DNA of 64,000 nucleotides from Mediterraneibacter agrestimuris (GCF_943193195.1 NZ_CALPDG010000001.1:186001-250000); one strand, 5' to 3'. Positions 17,102-25,216 are shown, counted from the first letter of the stretch. Notes: generated from the sequence alone by a model not told the origin. Numbers and translations: made by a program.

Positions 17102-17299
17102 CCTATCCCTCCTATTCTTTTTTGTTATTACTTTTTGAAATGTTTGCTGTGATTCTACAGCCTGATCAAATCTTGAAGACCGAAACCAGAATGTCCGATC
17201 TAAGATATATGCTCTCAGAAGCGAGAGCCGATACACAACTTTTTGCTGTGTGAGTTGTATTATAAACATCCTCTCTAAAAATGTCCAGAGACATTTTTA
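17102..17299 (-). promoter_or_regulatory. Tad operon promoter, overlapping palindrome and structured leader
   Basis: TGGACA (17282-17287), 17 bases, TATAAT (17259-17264) form a near-consensus sigma-A promoter. A 24-base palindrome, TAAAAATGTC-CAGA-GACATTTTTA (17276-17299), covers the -35 element and is a candidate operator. The transcript would have a leader of about 150 bases with a GCTCTC/GAGAGC hairpin (17211-17228) and a weaker ATCTT/AAGAT stem. I could not match it to a known riboswitch. Confidence 0.65.
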
Positions 17300-17310
17300 A
17301 AATTGCAGTT

Positions 17311-17331
17311 TTTTGTGAAAATCTCACAAAA
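17311..17331 (-). terminator. Terminator of bofA
   Basis: TTTTGTGA and its complement form an 8-bp stem with a 5-base loop, overlapping the bofA stop codon; on the minus strand the stem ends in a T-rich run. Confidence 0.6.
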
Positions 17332-17533
17332 TCTGATACATCAAAATCCCATAAAGCAGGCAAACCCCAGGAATACCAAGTGTTCCGGATGTCAAAAAGG
17401 AGACAGCGTTCAGTCCCACCTTCAATGTATTGTCATCCGGAAGCACATAATTATTGATAAAAAAAATCAGTCCCATCCCCAGTATCGCCCTAAGGATAAA
17501 GTTTGTAATCACCGTTACCCATTTGCTTTCCAA
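17324..17533 (-). CDS. bofA: BofA-family pro-sigma-K processing inhibitor
   Basis: About 69 residues, two membrane helices. The conserved block LKVGLNAVSFLTSGTLGIPGVCLLYGIL matches BofA (PF07441). In Bacillus, BofA with SpoIVFA holds the SpoIVFB protease inactive until the forespore signals, which times sigma-K activation in the mother cell; whether sigma-K processing occurs in this organism is unknown. A TTG at 17572 gives a longer form; the TTG at 17533, preceded by GGCGGAG at five bases, fits better. It supports a spore-forming host. Confidence 0.82.
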   Translation of the reverse strand: MESKWVTVITNFILRAILGMGLIFFINNYVLPDDNTLKVGLNAVSFLTSGTLGIPGVCLLYGILMYQIL

Positions 17534-17645
17534 TTCTTCTCCGCCTTCCCGCACTGCCCGTTTTTTATACAATTAACTATATGCCTCAGACCGGCGGTAT
17601 ATTCTCATAAGAATATAAGTATTTTCCATGACAAAAGTGTGCCGT

Positions 17646-18146
17646 TTATAATTCTATTTCTATTTTTCTTCCAGTTCTCTCATACTTATGATATTTTACT
17701 CCCGCTGCATCCAACATCCTTTTTGACGCGATCACGCTCGGAGTATCTGCATACTTATCACAATCATAAATCAGTTCCCTGATCCCGCACTGAATAATTG
17801 CCTTCGCACATTCGTTGCACGGAAACAGTGTTACATACATCCTTGCCCCTGTAAGTGCCTGTCCAGGACCATTGTAATTTAAAATCGCATTTAATTCGCT
17901 GTGTGTAGAATATACATATTTTGTCTCCAGAGGATCATCTCCGTCTCTTGTCCAGGGAAAATCATCATCCGAACATCCCAGCGGAAATCCATTATAGCCC
18001 ATCGACAAAATCTTATTGTCCTGACTTACGATACAACAGCCGACTTGCGTCCCAGGATCTTTTGAGCGCATTCCAGAGAGCATTGCAACACCCATAAAAT
18101 ACTCATCCCATGAGATATAATCTGTTCTCTTATCCGACATTCTCAA
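17646..18146 (-). CDS. dCMP deaminase family protein
   Basis: A 166-residue zinc-dependent cytidine/deoxycytidylate deaminase that converts dCMP to dUMP in the thymidylate pathway. Zinc ligands and catalytic Glu are visible: His82 and Glu84 in THSELN, Cys110 and Cys113 in PCNECAKA. RSKDPGTQVGCCIV and GYNGFPLGCSDDDFPW are typical of the dCMP branch and of ComEB. The start is TTG (AGAGG seven bases upstream) or the ATG two codons later. Its function fits nucleotide housekeeping; ComEB-type homologues are also found with competence genes. Confidence 0.9.
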   Translation of the reverse strand: MRMSDKRTDYISWDEYFMGVAMLSGMRSKDPGTQVGCCIVSQDNKILSMGYNGFPLGCSDDDFPWTRDGDDPLETKYVYSTHSELNAILNYNGPGQALTGARMYVTLFPCNECAKAIIQCGIRELIYDCDKYADTPSVIASKRMLDAAGVKYHKYERTGRKIEIEL

Positions 18147-18201
18147 CTACCATCCTCTCCTGTTTTCTGTATAAATTCAGGGTATGTATGCCACCTGATA
18201 T

Positions 18202-19722
18202 TTATTCTTCAGCAAACGAATTTAATTTCTCAGTTAACTTATCAATTAACTCCGAAAGTTTTTCCATACATTCTCCGTATGAGTTCAATGCTTTTCCATA
18301 AGGGTTTAATATCTCTCCGTCTACTCCCACATATTCTGTCAGTGTGTACACGCTGATGTCCGTTCCGTATTCAGAGGCAATTTTCTTTTTCTGACTTGTA
18401 TTCATTGTCAGCAACAGTATCTCACTGTCTATTTCCGCCTCTGAAAATGCGGTTGCCATATGTTCCGCAAGGGTCATCCGCGCACTCTTCATCACTGCTT
18501 CCGCTTTCTGGTTCACCGGCTCTGGAAAGAGCACGATCATTCCTCTGGAATCTATCACATATTCCTGGCGCAGATCACGATGACGAAGTAATTCCGCAGC
18601 CATCGGTCCGCGGCATGTATCTGTATCACTGACAAATACAATTCTTCTGTATTTTTGACGGCTGGTAACTTCTCTCGCAGATATTCGCAAATGTCCTGCC
18701 GCTTTCTCCAAACGATTCATGATCGCATTGCCGATTCCGCTGATCGCAAAGGATTCACTGTAAATGACATCCACATCTTCGTCATCAAATTCTCTCAAAA
18801 CTGCGTAAAGATTCCTGGCAATTGTTTTCTCATTTTCGCGGGAACCTATATTCTTGATCACACCGTGTCTGTAATAGCAGATTGTTTCTCCGGTTGCCAT
18901 AATTCCAACCTTTTCACCCTCACGCACTGACGCATAACAAAGCTGGCGTATTGCCAGAACCACTTCCTTTATGTTCCCCTCTACAATAATCAGCTTTGCT
19001 TTCGGCGCATAATGACGATACTTCATCCCCGGCGCTTTCGGCGCTTTATTGCTTTCACTACCCAGCACGGTTTCATCAATCGCCACATCACCGATAACCG
19101 GTTCCATCATTTCTGCAGTGACCGCACCCGGACGCAAAATCATGGGAGGTTCCACTGTCATATCTACGATTGTAGACTCCAGCCCGATTTCTACACTTCC
19201 GCCATCCAAAATCATATCAATCTTCCCGTCCAGATCTACTCGGACATGTTCCGCCGTTGTGGGACTTGGACGTCCCGATGTATTGGCGCTGGGAGCAGAT
19301 ACATAGCCCCCTGCCGCCCGGATCAGTTCCTGTGCCGTCTGATTGGCAGGCATCCGTACTGCAACTGTATCCAATCCTCCCGTTGTACTATATGGAACAG
19401 CTTCACTCTTATCGAAAACCATTGTCAGCGGTCCCGGCCAGAAGTTCTCCGCCAGTCTGACTGCCGACCATGGTATATCTACTGCTATCTTCTCAAGCGC
19501 ATCCATATCTGCAATGTGTACGATCAAAGGGTTATCCGACGGTCTTCCTTTTGCCGCATAAGTCCTGGCTGCCGCATCAGCATTCAAAGCATCTGCCCCC
19601 AGACCATATACTGTCTCTGTAGGAAATGCAACAAGACCGCCCGCTTTCAATATGGCGCCGGCCTCCTGTATCGCCTGCCCATCTTTATTCTTTTCATCTG
19701 TTTTTTTAATTATCGTTTTCAT
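18202..19722 (-). CDS. Threonylcarbamoyl-AMP synthase (Sua5) fused to a degenerate LMW phosphatase domain
   Basis: A 506-residue fusion. Residues 1-210 are a YrdC/Sua5 domain (FPTETVYGLG, KGRPSDNPLIVHI, PSANTSGRPSPT, LESTIVD) that makes threonylcarbamoyl-AMP for tRNA t6A. PGMKYRHYAPKA (231-242) begins the Sua5 C-terminal domain, to about 350. Residues 360-500 resemble low-molecular-weight protein tyrosine phosphatase or arsenate reductase: IVFVSDTDTCRGPMAAELL. There Ser365 replaces the nucleophilic Cys, Arg371 is kept, and Asn473 in NPYG replaces the catalytic Asp of DPYG. The phosphatase part is therefore probably inactive as an enzyme and may bind a phospho-ligand. Start ATG with upstream AT-rich spacer. 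Confidence 0.88.
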   Translation of the reverse strand: MKTIIKKTDEKNKDGQAIQEAGAILKAGGLVAFPTETVYGLGADALNADAAARTYAAKGRPSDNPLIVHIADMDALEKIAVDIPWSAVRLAENFWPGPLTMVFDKSEAVPYSTTGGLDTVAVRMPANQTAQELIRAAGGYVSAPSANTSGRPSPTTAEHVRVDLDGKIDMILDGGSVEIGLESTIVDMTVEPPMILRPGAVTAEMMEPVIGDVAIDETVLGSESNKAPKAPGMKYRHYAPKAKLIIVEGNIKEVVLAIRQLCYASVREGEKVGIMATGETICYYRHGVIKNIGSRENEKTIARNLYAVLREFDDEDVDVIYSESFAISGIGNAIMNRLEKAAGHLRISAREVTSRQKYRRIVFVSDTDTCRGPMAAELLRHRDLRQEYVIDSRGMIVLFPEPVNQKAEAVMKSARMTLAEHMATAFSEAEIDSEILLLTMNTSQKKKIASEYGTDISVYTLTEYVGVDGEILNPYGKALNSYGECMEKLSELIDKLTEKLNSFAEE

Positions 19723-19767
19723 TCTTCCATTATATCATTTTTCTAAAAAAATTACAGTCCCTTTATT

Positions 19768-20454
19768 CTATATTATTTCCAGTATTCCATCAACAATTGC
19801 CTGCGCCACCTGAATCTGATAGTCTTCACTGCAAAGCTTCTCTGCTTCTTTCTGATTACTTAAAAATCCACATTCTACAATGACAACCGGAACCTCTGTC
19901 TTCTTCAGCACATAATATGTATCATTTGCCTTTGCCTGCCGATGGTTCTCCGGTTCAATTTTCCGAAGAGCTTCCTGCAAAATGTTCGCTGCATTCTCCC
20001 CATCTTTGGAATGTGTATAATAAAATACCTGTGCCCCGTGAATGTTTTCATCTGAATAACTGTTCTGATGAATACTTACCACAAGTGCCGGTTTCGTCTG
20101 ATTGATCAACTCAACTCTGGCTTTTAAATCCCCCGCTTTTGATTCTCGGAGACTTGATTCGTCTTCCCTTGTCATCACAACTTTAATTCCTTGTTCTTCC
20201 AATAAATTCTGAACCTTTTGAGCTATTTGTAAATTAATATCTTTCTCAAGTGCGCTATTAATGCCGATTTTACCAGGATCATTGCCCCCATGTCCACTGT
20301 CTATAATCACCACTTTTCCATTCGCCTTTCCGGACGTCGGAATCTTCCCCCCATGCTTTGATCTGTCTAAAATTCTTTCTCCTGTCATCTGGCTGACAGC
20401 GATAACTCCAAACAGCGCTGCCATTAATAGGATAATTCCTATCTTTTTCCGCAC
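19768..20454 (-). CDS. cwlD: N-acetylmuramoyl-L-alanine amidase, CwlD-like
   Basis: About 228 residues: a short N-terminal membrane anchor/signal (KKIGIILLMAALFGVIAV) and an Amidase_3 domain. Zinc ligands and catalytic residues are in IDSGHGGNDPG, LEKDINL, VSIHQNS and VIVECGFLSN. CwlD works with PdaA to make muramic-delta-lactam in the spore cortex, which germination hydrolases recognise. The ATG at 20463 lies directly against GGGAG with no spacing; the GTG at 20454 has nine bases and is preferred. The GH18 hydrolase gene lies upstream on the same strand. Its Shine-Dalgarno is in the 3' arm of a hairpin (see 20460-20519). Confidence 0.9.
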   Translation of the reverse strand: MRKKIGIILLMAALFGVIAVSQMTGERILDRSKHGGKIPTSGKANGKVVIIDSGHGGNDPGKIGINSALEKDINLQIAQKVQNLLEEQGIKVVMTREDESSLRESKAGDLKARVELINQTKPALVVSIHQNSYSDENIHGAQVFYYTHSKDGENAANILQEALRKIEPENHRQAKANDTYYVLKKTEVPVVIVECGFLSNQKEAEKLCSEDYQIQVAQAIVDGILEII

Positions 20455-20459
20455 AAAAA

Positions 20460-20519
20460 ACATCTCCCTTCACATATACACTTGTATCATATACTTATAT
20501 ATATGCGAAAAGGAGATGT
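20460..20519 (-). terminator. Terminator-like hairpin overlapping the cwlD ribosome-binding site
   Basis: On the minus strand ACATCTCC (20519-20512) pairs with GGAGATGT (20467-20460), with an AT-rich loop that folds further, and six T follow. It lies after the GH18 stop. The Shine-Dalgarno of cwlD is within its 3' arm. Confidence 0.6.
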
Positions 20520-20535
20520 CCTCTTCATATTTCTG

Positions 20536-22536
20536 TTAATTTACATACTGGAGAATCAAATTCCATACCGAGGAATTCTCCCAGCCAAGCTTCCATTCAG
20601 CAACTCCTGCAAGATTATTGCTCTTAATCAGTTTCAGCTTTTCTTCCAGAGAAGCTTCATCCTCAAGCCATATCTTGTAAATACCGCCGTCAGCCTCCCA
20701 CTGTGCATAGTTCTGTTTTGTCACATCATCCCATACCGCCTGGATTCCGCCGGCATTCAATGTCTGCTGTGCCTCATCCATCCCCATGGCTATACTAGTG
20801 ACTTTATTCGGATACTCTGCGGCATCTGTTCCTGCATCCTCTGCAAGCTCAGCCTCCGTCTTAGGCGTCTCAAACCAGAGTCTTGTATAAAATGGAATAC
20901 CTACAACAATTTTCTCTGCCGGAATCATTGTCAATGCGTCTGCAATTCCCTGTTCTACATATCCATATGAAGCAACTGATCCGGCTTCATAAGAGCCGTC
21001 AATATGTTCATCATATGCCATAAGGAATACATAATCTGCCATGATTCCCTGTTCTTTTAAATTATAATGTTCATTATACGGCTGCGGAACATAATTATCG
21101 ATAGAAAATACAAGTCCGTTCTGCCGGCATTTCACAGACAATTCTCTTACAAACTGAATATAGTGTTCTCCGCATTCCAGTGAAATCAACTCAAAGTCCA
21201 GATTAATTCCGTCTATACCTGACTGCAGCGCTGCTGCGATCACTTGATTGATCAGTGTCTCTCTCTTGGAAGTGTAGCTTAAAACTTCGTAAGTTTCATC
21301 ATAGGAACTGATTCCACCGTGAAAATCTCTCAGTGCCGCCCACACTTCCAGATTGGACTGGTGCGCATAATTCACATATTCTGAACTGGCAATGGACGTC
21401 ATATTTCCATTTGTGTCCGCCAGTGTAAACCACGTCGGTGAAATAACATTCAGTCCTTTCGTGCCTGCAATTGTTTCCAGCACATAGCTGTTGGCTATTT
21501 CATTTTCCACATTGTGCCATGCCATATTAATTAGCTTGTTTCGAGAAATATTCGTGTACTCCTGTTCTGTAAAATCACGGGAAGTTGTCTCCTCTTTGAT
21601 TCCACGCAGGTTCTTTGTCTTGACATATCCGATAAACCCGTCTTTAGTTGCAACCTTTTTCCAGTCGTCCTCGTCCTCAAGCACCGTAACCTTATCAGAC
21701 TTTTTTACCTCTGTCAGTATCGGACTCTTAACTCCGCCCTGATAGCGTATCTCTGCGTCCCGCTTCATTACTGCAGTCTGTATCTTGCCCCATGAGCAGG
21801 TAATCGCCGCTCTGTCCGGATTCTGATATACACTGTAGTCCATATTGGTATACTTCTGAATAAATGGCAACGCAATATATGCCTTTCTTCCATCCGTCTT
21901 CAGAATTGTATAATTCTCACTTTTCTTTTCACTGACCTCCGTGTACTCGCTGCTGCCTACCGTAACAGAAACATTCCCATTCGGCAATGTATAAAGCATG
22001 ATACTTTCATTCGGATCCCAATAAAATCTTTCATTAATCTGCTTTCTGACTACCGAATACTCAATATAAGCTTCTCCGTCGATCATCTTTCCCGCCGGTA
22101 TTCCAGATTCTTCATCTTTGATCACCTGATCATTAACAATTACAGCCAGATCATTTTCATTTGCCAGTCCATAATATTGTTCCAAATTCATTTTCTCTCT
22201 TGACGGGCTGTACTTCTTCCATACTATGAATCCGCCGACTGCCCCAATCAATATCAGAACCATAAGAATCATAAACACTAACCTGTTGCGTCTTCTTCTA
22301 CGGGCCCTTTTACTGCTGCGTCTTCTGCCATTCGGGTTCGGTCTCTTTCCAAGCGGTCTTTGCCCTGCCGGACGTTGTTGTCCCGCTGGTCTTGTTCCTC
22401 CTGCCGTACGCCGTATATTCTGATCATTCCCTATACTTCCTGGTCTATCAACGCTGCTGCCTGGGCGCTTATTCATCCCCTGCTGTCCGTTTCTTAAACT
22501 AGAGACATTCAGGTCCTTTCTTTCTCTTTCGTCCAA
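20536..22536 (-). CDS. Glycoside hydrolase family 18 protein with SH3 domain (SleL/YaaH-like)
   Basis: A 666-residue exported hydrolase. A basic, Pro/Gly/Arg-rich cytoplasmic tail (1-85) precedes a membrane anchor (RLVFMILMVLILIGAVGGFIV, about 86-106). Then come a stalk-like domain with LAVIVNDQVIKDEESG and ESIMLYTLPNGNVSVTVG, a bacterial SH3 domain (about 285-325, ILTEVKKSDKVTVLEDEDDWKKVATKDGFIGYVK), and a GH18 barrel with catalytic DGINLDFE near residue 446. SleL/YaaH-type enzymes act on spore cortex peptidoglycan. Location next to cwlD supports a role in spores or wall turnover; chitinase activity is less likely. Confidence 0.88.
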   Translation of the reverse strand: MDERERKDLNVSSLRNGQQGMNKRPGSSVDRPGSIGNDQNIRRTAGGTRPAGQQRPAGQRPLGKRPNPNGRRRSSKRARRRRRNRLVFMILMVLILIGAVGGFIVWKKYSPSREKMNLEQYYGLANENDLAVIVNDQVIKDEESGIPAGKMIDGEAYIEYSVVRKQINERFYWDPNESIMLYTLPNGNVSVTVGSSEYTEVSEKKSENYTILKTDGRKAYIALPFIQKYTNMDYSVYQNPDRAAITCSWGKIQTAVMKRDAEIRYQGGVKSPILTEVKKSDKVTVLEDEDDWKKVATKDGFIGYVKTKNLRGIKEETTSRDFTEQEYTNISRNKLINMAWHNVENEIANSYVLETIAGTKGLNVISPTWFTLADTNGNMTSIASSEYVNYAHQSNLEVWAALRDFHGGISSYDETYEVLSYTSKRETLINQVIAAALQSGIDGINLDFELISLECGEHYIQFVRELSVKCRQNGLVFSIDNYVPQPYNEHYNLKEQGIMADYVFLMAYDEHIDGSYEAGSVASYGYVEQGIADALTMIPAEKIVVGIPFYTRLWFETPKTEAELAEDAGTDAAEYPNKVTSIAMGMDEAQQTLNAGGIQAVWDDVTKQNYAQWEADGGIYKIWLEDEASLEEKLKLIKSNNLAGVAEWKLGWENSSVWNLILQYVN

Positions 22537-22582
22537 TGCCGCACCTCCTACTATGTTATAAGCTTGAATTGCATATAATGCA

Positions 22583-22685
22583 ATATTATACCATAATTCC
22601 GTTTCACTGCATTATGGTTCGCGTACAAGAATCAAATGTCACTTCGTGCCGCTTGATTCTTTGTATTCGCGTATATTATACCATA
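22583..22685. repeat. Direct repeats flanking an imperfect hairpin upstream of the GH18 gene
   Basis: ATATTATACCATA occurs at 22583-22595 and 22673-22685. Between them lies an imperfect inverted repeat, CGCGTACAAGAATCAA (22620-22635) against TTGATTCTTTGTATTCGCG (22653-22671). The arrangement recalls a small insertion flanked by a duplication, or a regulatory structure. Confidence 0.55.
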
Positions 22686-22797
22686 TTTTTTTCATGCGTC
22701 ATTAGTATTTTGCCAATTTAATATATTTTTACCACAATTTTAAGCAATTCTTCTACTATTATCTGTTTCAGCCTTTTTTGCTATTTTTCTTTTCTGC

Positions 22798-23055
22798 TTA
22801 AAGGGGATCGTACGGCCGATAATATCTGCGTCTCCTCCTGTTCTTATTAATATTGATAAAAGAAATTGCTTCCAGTCTTCCTTCTTCATCTACTTCGTAG
22901 TCTCGCATATAGCTCACATGTTCTCTCGCCATATGTGCTTTCACAACCTGCATCGGACTGACGCTATACCCGTCCATCAGTATACAGACGCCGTTCTTTT
23001 CATATTTTTCTAACTCATCGTACATTTCTCCGAATCCCGGTTTTTCCTTTTTCAT
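22798..23055 (-). CDS. Small conserved protein of unknown function
   Basis: An 85-residue protein. VCILMDGYSVSPMQVVKAHMAREHVSYMRDYEVDEEGRLEAISFININK is well structured in composition, and the C-terminus is very basic (NRRRRRYYRPYDPL), suggesting nucleic-acid contact; this is inference. I do not recognise the family. The frame continues 40 codons upstream to 23175, but AAGGAG with good spacing before the ATG at 23055 marks the start. It stands alone between the GH18 and mecA genes. Confidence 0.65.
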   Translation of the reverse strand: MKKEKPGFGEMYDELEKYEKNGVCILMDGYSVSPMQVVKAHMAREHVSYMRDYEVDEEGRLEAISFININKNRRRRRYYRPYDPL

Positions 23056-23327
23056 ATGTTCCGCTCCTTCCCTGCCGGTTCTGATAAATAGTCTTCGCTG
23101 CATATAAATGACCATTCGGAAGTTACGTGACATACCCGCAGGACAACGCAGCCAGAAAGATAGTACGAACCCCACAGTAAATGTATAATAATCTTAACGT
23201 TCTCTGATTTTTATAATCTGAATCTAATTTGATGCAGCCCCCTCTCTAAATAAAATTTATTTATCCGGAAGTACTACCTTCTGTATCTGCAATTATAAAC
23301 AGCTATTTTGTGAATTTTCAATGTAAA

Positions 23328-23361
23328 ATTTGTTGGTAACCCCTACAGATTTGTTGGTAAC
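23328..23361. promoter_or_regulatory. 13-bp direct repeats upstream of the mecA promoter
   Basis: ATTTGTTGGTAAC occurs at 23328-23340 and 23349-23361, a period of 21 bases (two helical turns), 35 bases upstream of the mecA -35 element. This spacing suits two activator or repressor subunits on one face of the helix. Confidence 0.5.
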
Positions 23362-23395
23362 TTTTCCCACGTAGTTATTCCCAATTTCTTTCTAC

Positions 23396-23424
23396 TTTAC
23401 ATATTTATATTTTTTGTTTATACT
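23396..23424 (+). promoter_or_regulatory. Sigma-A promoter of mecA
   Basis: TTTACA, 17 bases, TATACT, about 75 bases before the mecA ATG. Confidence 0.65.
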
Positions 23425-23498
23425 AATATAGAATAAATATATTTTATACAAGAGATTGTAACAGTCTCTATAAAAGTCAATGAGAAGGATGTGATTAT

Positions 23499-24218
23499 AT
23501 GAAGATTGAGAAACTAAATGAAAATCAGATTCGTTGTACGTTGACACATGCCGATCTGGCAGCACGCCATTTAAAATTAAGCGAACTTGCTTACGGTACT
23601 GAAAAAGCAAAGTCTCTGTTTCGTGATATGATGCAGCAGGCATCTTTTGACTTTGGTTTTGAAGCTGATGATATCCCGCTGATGATTGAAGCAATTCCTG
23701 CATCTGCGGATTCTATCGTATTGATCATTACAAAGGTAGAAGACCCGGAAGAACTGGATACCCGTTTTTCACGGTTCACCAATCCTACTGAATCAGAAGG
23801 CAAAACCCCCGAATCTCTCAGTAAACTAGAAGGGGCAGAGGAATTCATGGATCTTCTTAATAAAGTAAAGGAAGCAGCGGCAAGTACCTCAAAGCCCACT
23901 TCCAAAGAAGATAACTCCACTCAGTTCCTTGTGAAACTGTTTTCTTTTTCAAATATTGACCGTGTCATCCAGGCTTCTCGCTTGGTTGCGTCAGTGTACC
24001 ACGGCGCCAATACATTATACTTAGACAAGGAGAATGCTATGTATATTCTGGCTCTTACTCCGTCTGACCACAGTACCAATGAGTTCAGTAAAGTGTGCAA
24101 CATGCTTTCCGAATACGCCAATCAGGAAAAAGCTTCTGCTTCTGTCCTGGCATTTCTGGAAGAGCATTGCGAGATTGTCATCGCATCGGATTCCGTACAA
24201 AAACTTGCCGGCATTTGA
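23499..24218 (+). CDS. mecA: Adaptor protein MecA
   Basis: A 239-residue ClpC adaptor. In Bacillus, MecA delivers targets such as ComK to ClpCP for degradation. The N-terminal domain MKIEKLNENQIRCTLTHADLAARHLKLSELAYG and FRDMMQQASFDFGFE match the family, as does the C-terminal ClpC-binding region (FSFSNIDRVIQASRLVAS...LYLDKENAMYILAL...LSEYA). An acidic Ser/Thr-rich linker separates the two. The start is backed by GAGAAGGATG upstream. It is monocistronic, with its own promoter and terminator. In an organism without ComK its targets are unknown. Confidence 0.93.
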   Translation: MKIEKLNENQIRCTLTHADLAARHLKLSELAYGTEKAKSLFRDMMQQASFDFGFEADDIPLMIEAIPASADSIVLIITKVEDPEELDTRFSRFTNPTESEGKTPESLSKLEGAEEFMDLLNKVKEAAASTSKPTSKEDNSTQFLVKLFSFSNIDRVIQASRLVASVYHGANTLYLDKENAMYILALTPSDHSTNEFSKVCNMLSEYANQEKASASVLAFLEEHCEIVIASDSVQKLAGI

Positions 24219-24291
24219 CCGGTTATTCACATTATGTAAGATACATTATCATCCCGAAGTGAAATAGTTTTCCCGGGATAATGTAAAAAAC

Positions 24292-24329
24292 AAGCGGCAG
24301 AAATCATGTAATCATGAGATCTGCCGCTT
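24292..24329 (+). terminator. Terminator after mecA
   Basis: AAGCGGCAGA and its complement form a 10-bp stem with an inner ATCATG/CATGA pairing, followed by TTTTCC. A second weaker hairpin (CATTATC...CGGGATAATG) lies just before it. Confidence 0.8.
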
Positions 24330-24385
24330 TTCCTTTGTAACTATTCAGCCTTTCGGCTAAACTTTTACTTTCCTTTTACAATACT

Positions 24386-24595
24386 CTATTTTCCCATTGC
24401 TTTTTTTGCTGCGTTGATTTTCTCAACAAGCAATTCTGGATCAATGCCATGGACAAAAGCTGCTTCTTCCAGGCTTTCTCCCTGTGCAGACGGGCATCCG
24501 AGACAATGCATACCAATCTCCATCAGAATCGGCGCTGACTCCGGAAATACTACCAGAAGTTCACCAATTGTTGTACTCTTAGTAATCTCAGCCAT
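24386..24595 (-). CDS. DUF1858-domain protein
   Basis: A 69-residue protein: [55 protein letters not shown]. The helical DUF1858 fold with the CxxCP-like HCLGCPSA motif is common next to redox enzymes in anaerobes; its cysteines may bind a metal or take part in redox chemistry, but no function is proven. The ATG at 24595 is preceded by CAGGAGGAAG; the nine-codon upstream extension lacks support. It is converging with mecA. Confidence 0.85.
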   Translation of the reverse strand: MAEITKSTTIGELLVVFPESAPILMEIGMHCLGCPSAQGESLEEAAFVHGIDPELLVEKINAAKKAMGK

Positions 24596-24702
24596 TTTAT
24601 CTTCCTCCTGTTTATCCTTCAATTCTGTTCTTTATTATAATCGCTCTTTTCCAAATTATCAACCATAACACAAAAATAGATACATCACATTCTATTTATC
24701 GT

Positions 24703-24783
24703 TACTTTTCACACCTACGGTGCTCAAAGCAACGAATCCGGTCTATTTAAAGTTGCCTTACGGCAAGAGACCGGATTCCAGCC
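24703..24783. repeat. Degenerate copy of the GTTACTGTTCACACC repeat
   Basis: GTTACTTTTCACACC, TACGGTGCTC, GAATCCGGTCT and a hairpin around TTGCCTTACGGCAAG line up with the left two thirds of the 146-bp element at 63475-63620. The right inverted repeat is not recognisable. No gene is present between 24596 and 25233 apart from this, the DnaA-box cluster and the terminator. Confidence 0.7.
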
Positions 24784-24955
24784 CCGATACTGTTCAAATC
24801 GTCTGAATTGTTTATATATTATACTTCAATTTTTGACTACTTAAAAGTCAATATTTTTTAGACCTTTTTTCGACAAAATTCTAATTTCATCACTTCCGCC
24901 AAAAACATTTGTTCTTTTTTAACCCCGAGTATTCCACCAATTTCACACCTTTTTG

Positions 24956-25034
24956 TGTGGAAAATGTGGATAACTTCTTTATATTCTACAGTTTTCCACG
25001 TTTTTTGAGGTTTTTGATGGGGATAAGTTGATAA
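24956..25034. promoter_or_regulatory. Cluster of DnaA-box-like 9-mers
   Basis: A perfect DnaA box TTATCCACA (minus, 24965-24973) is in tandem with TTTTCCACA (minus, 24956-24964). TTTTCCACG (plus, 24992-25000), TTATCCCCA (minus, 25018-25026) and TTATCAACT (minus, 25026-25034) follow. Five boxes or near-boxes within 79 bases of AT-rich non-coding DNA are well above chance expectation. No change in gene strand occurs here, so it may be a DnaA-titrating or regulatory cluster rather than the origin itself. Confidence 0.65.
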
Positions 25035-25191
25035 CTTCCTATTTTTACAATTCGACATTTTTTTACAAAACGGATTTTTTTTGTGCAATTTGTATATTAT
25101 GTTGTTGTACCACATGACCACTCCGAACATATATTTCTAATAAAACATATAGAAATTATCTGTAAACTCTATTCTTTTCAGTTAAAAGAAA

Positions 25192-25216
25192 GACATCATC
25201 AAATTGCGATGATGTC
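25192..25216 (-). terminator. Terminator of the NlpC/P60 gene
   Basis: GACATCATC and its complement (9 bp) enclose a 7-base loop; on the minus strand TTTCTTTT follows. It lies 18 bases after the stop codon. Confidence 0.8.

Noticed and set aside
17102-17250. c-di-GMP riboswitch before the Tad operon
   Set aside because: Leader has hairpins but not the conserved GEMM-I or GEMM-II sequence elements.
19012-19746. 244-codon plus-strand open frame
   Set aside because: Antisense shadow of the Sua5 fusion gene.
24956-25034. Chromosomal origin at 25 kb
   Set aside because: Genes on both sides keep the same predominant strand and dnaA is not nearby; a DnaA-box cluster is supported but not oriC.
24858-25130. 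90-codon minus-strand open frame
   Set aside because: Runs through the AT-rich DnaA-box cluster, has no ribosome site and no protein-like composition.
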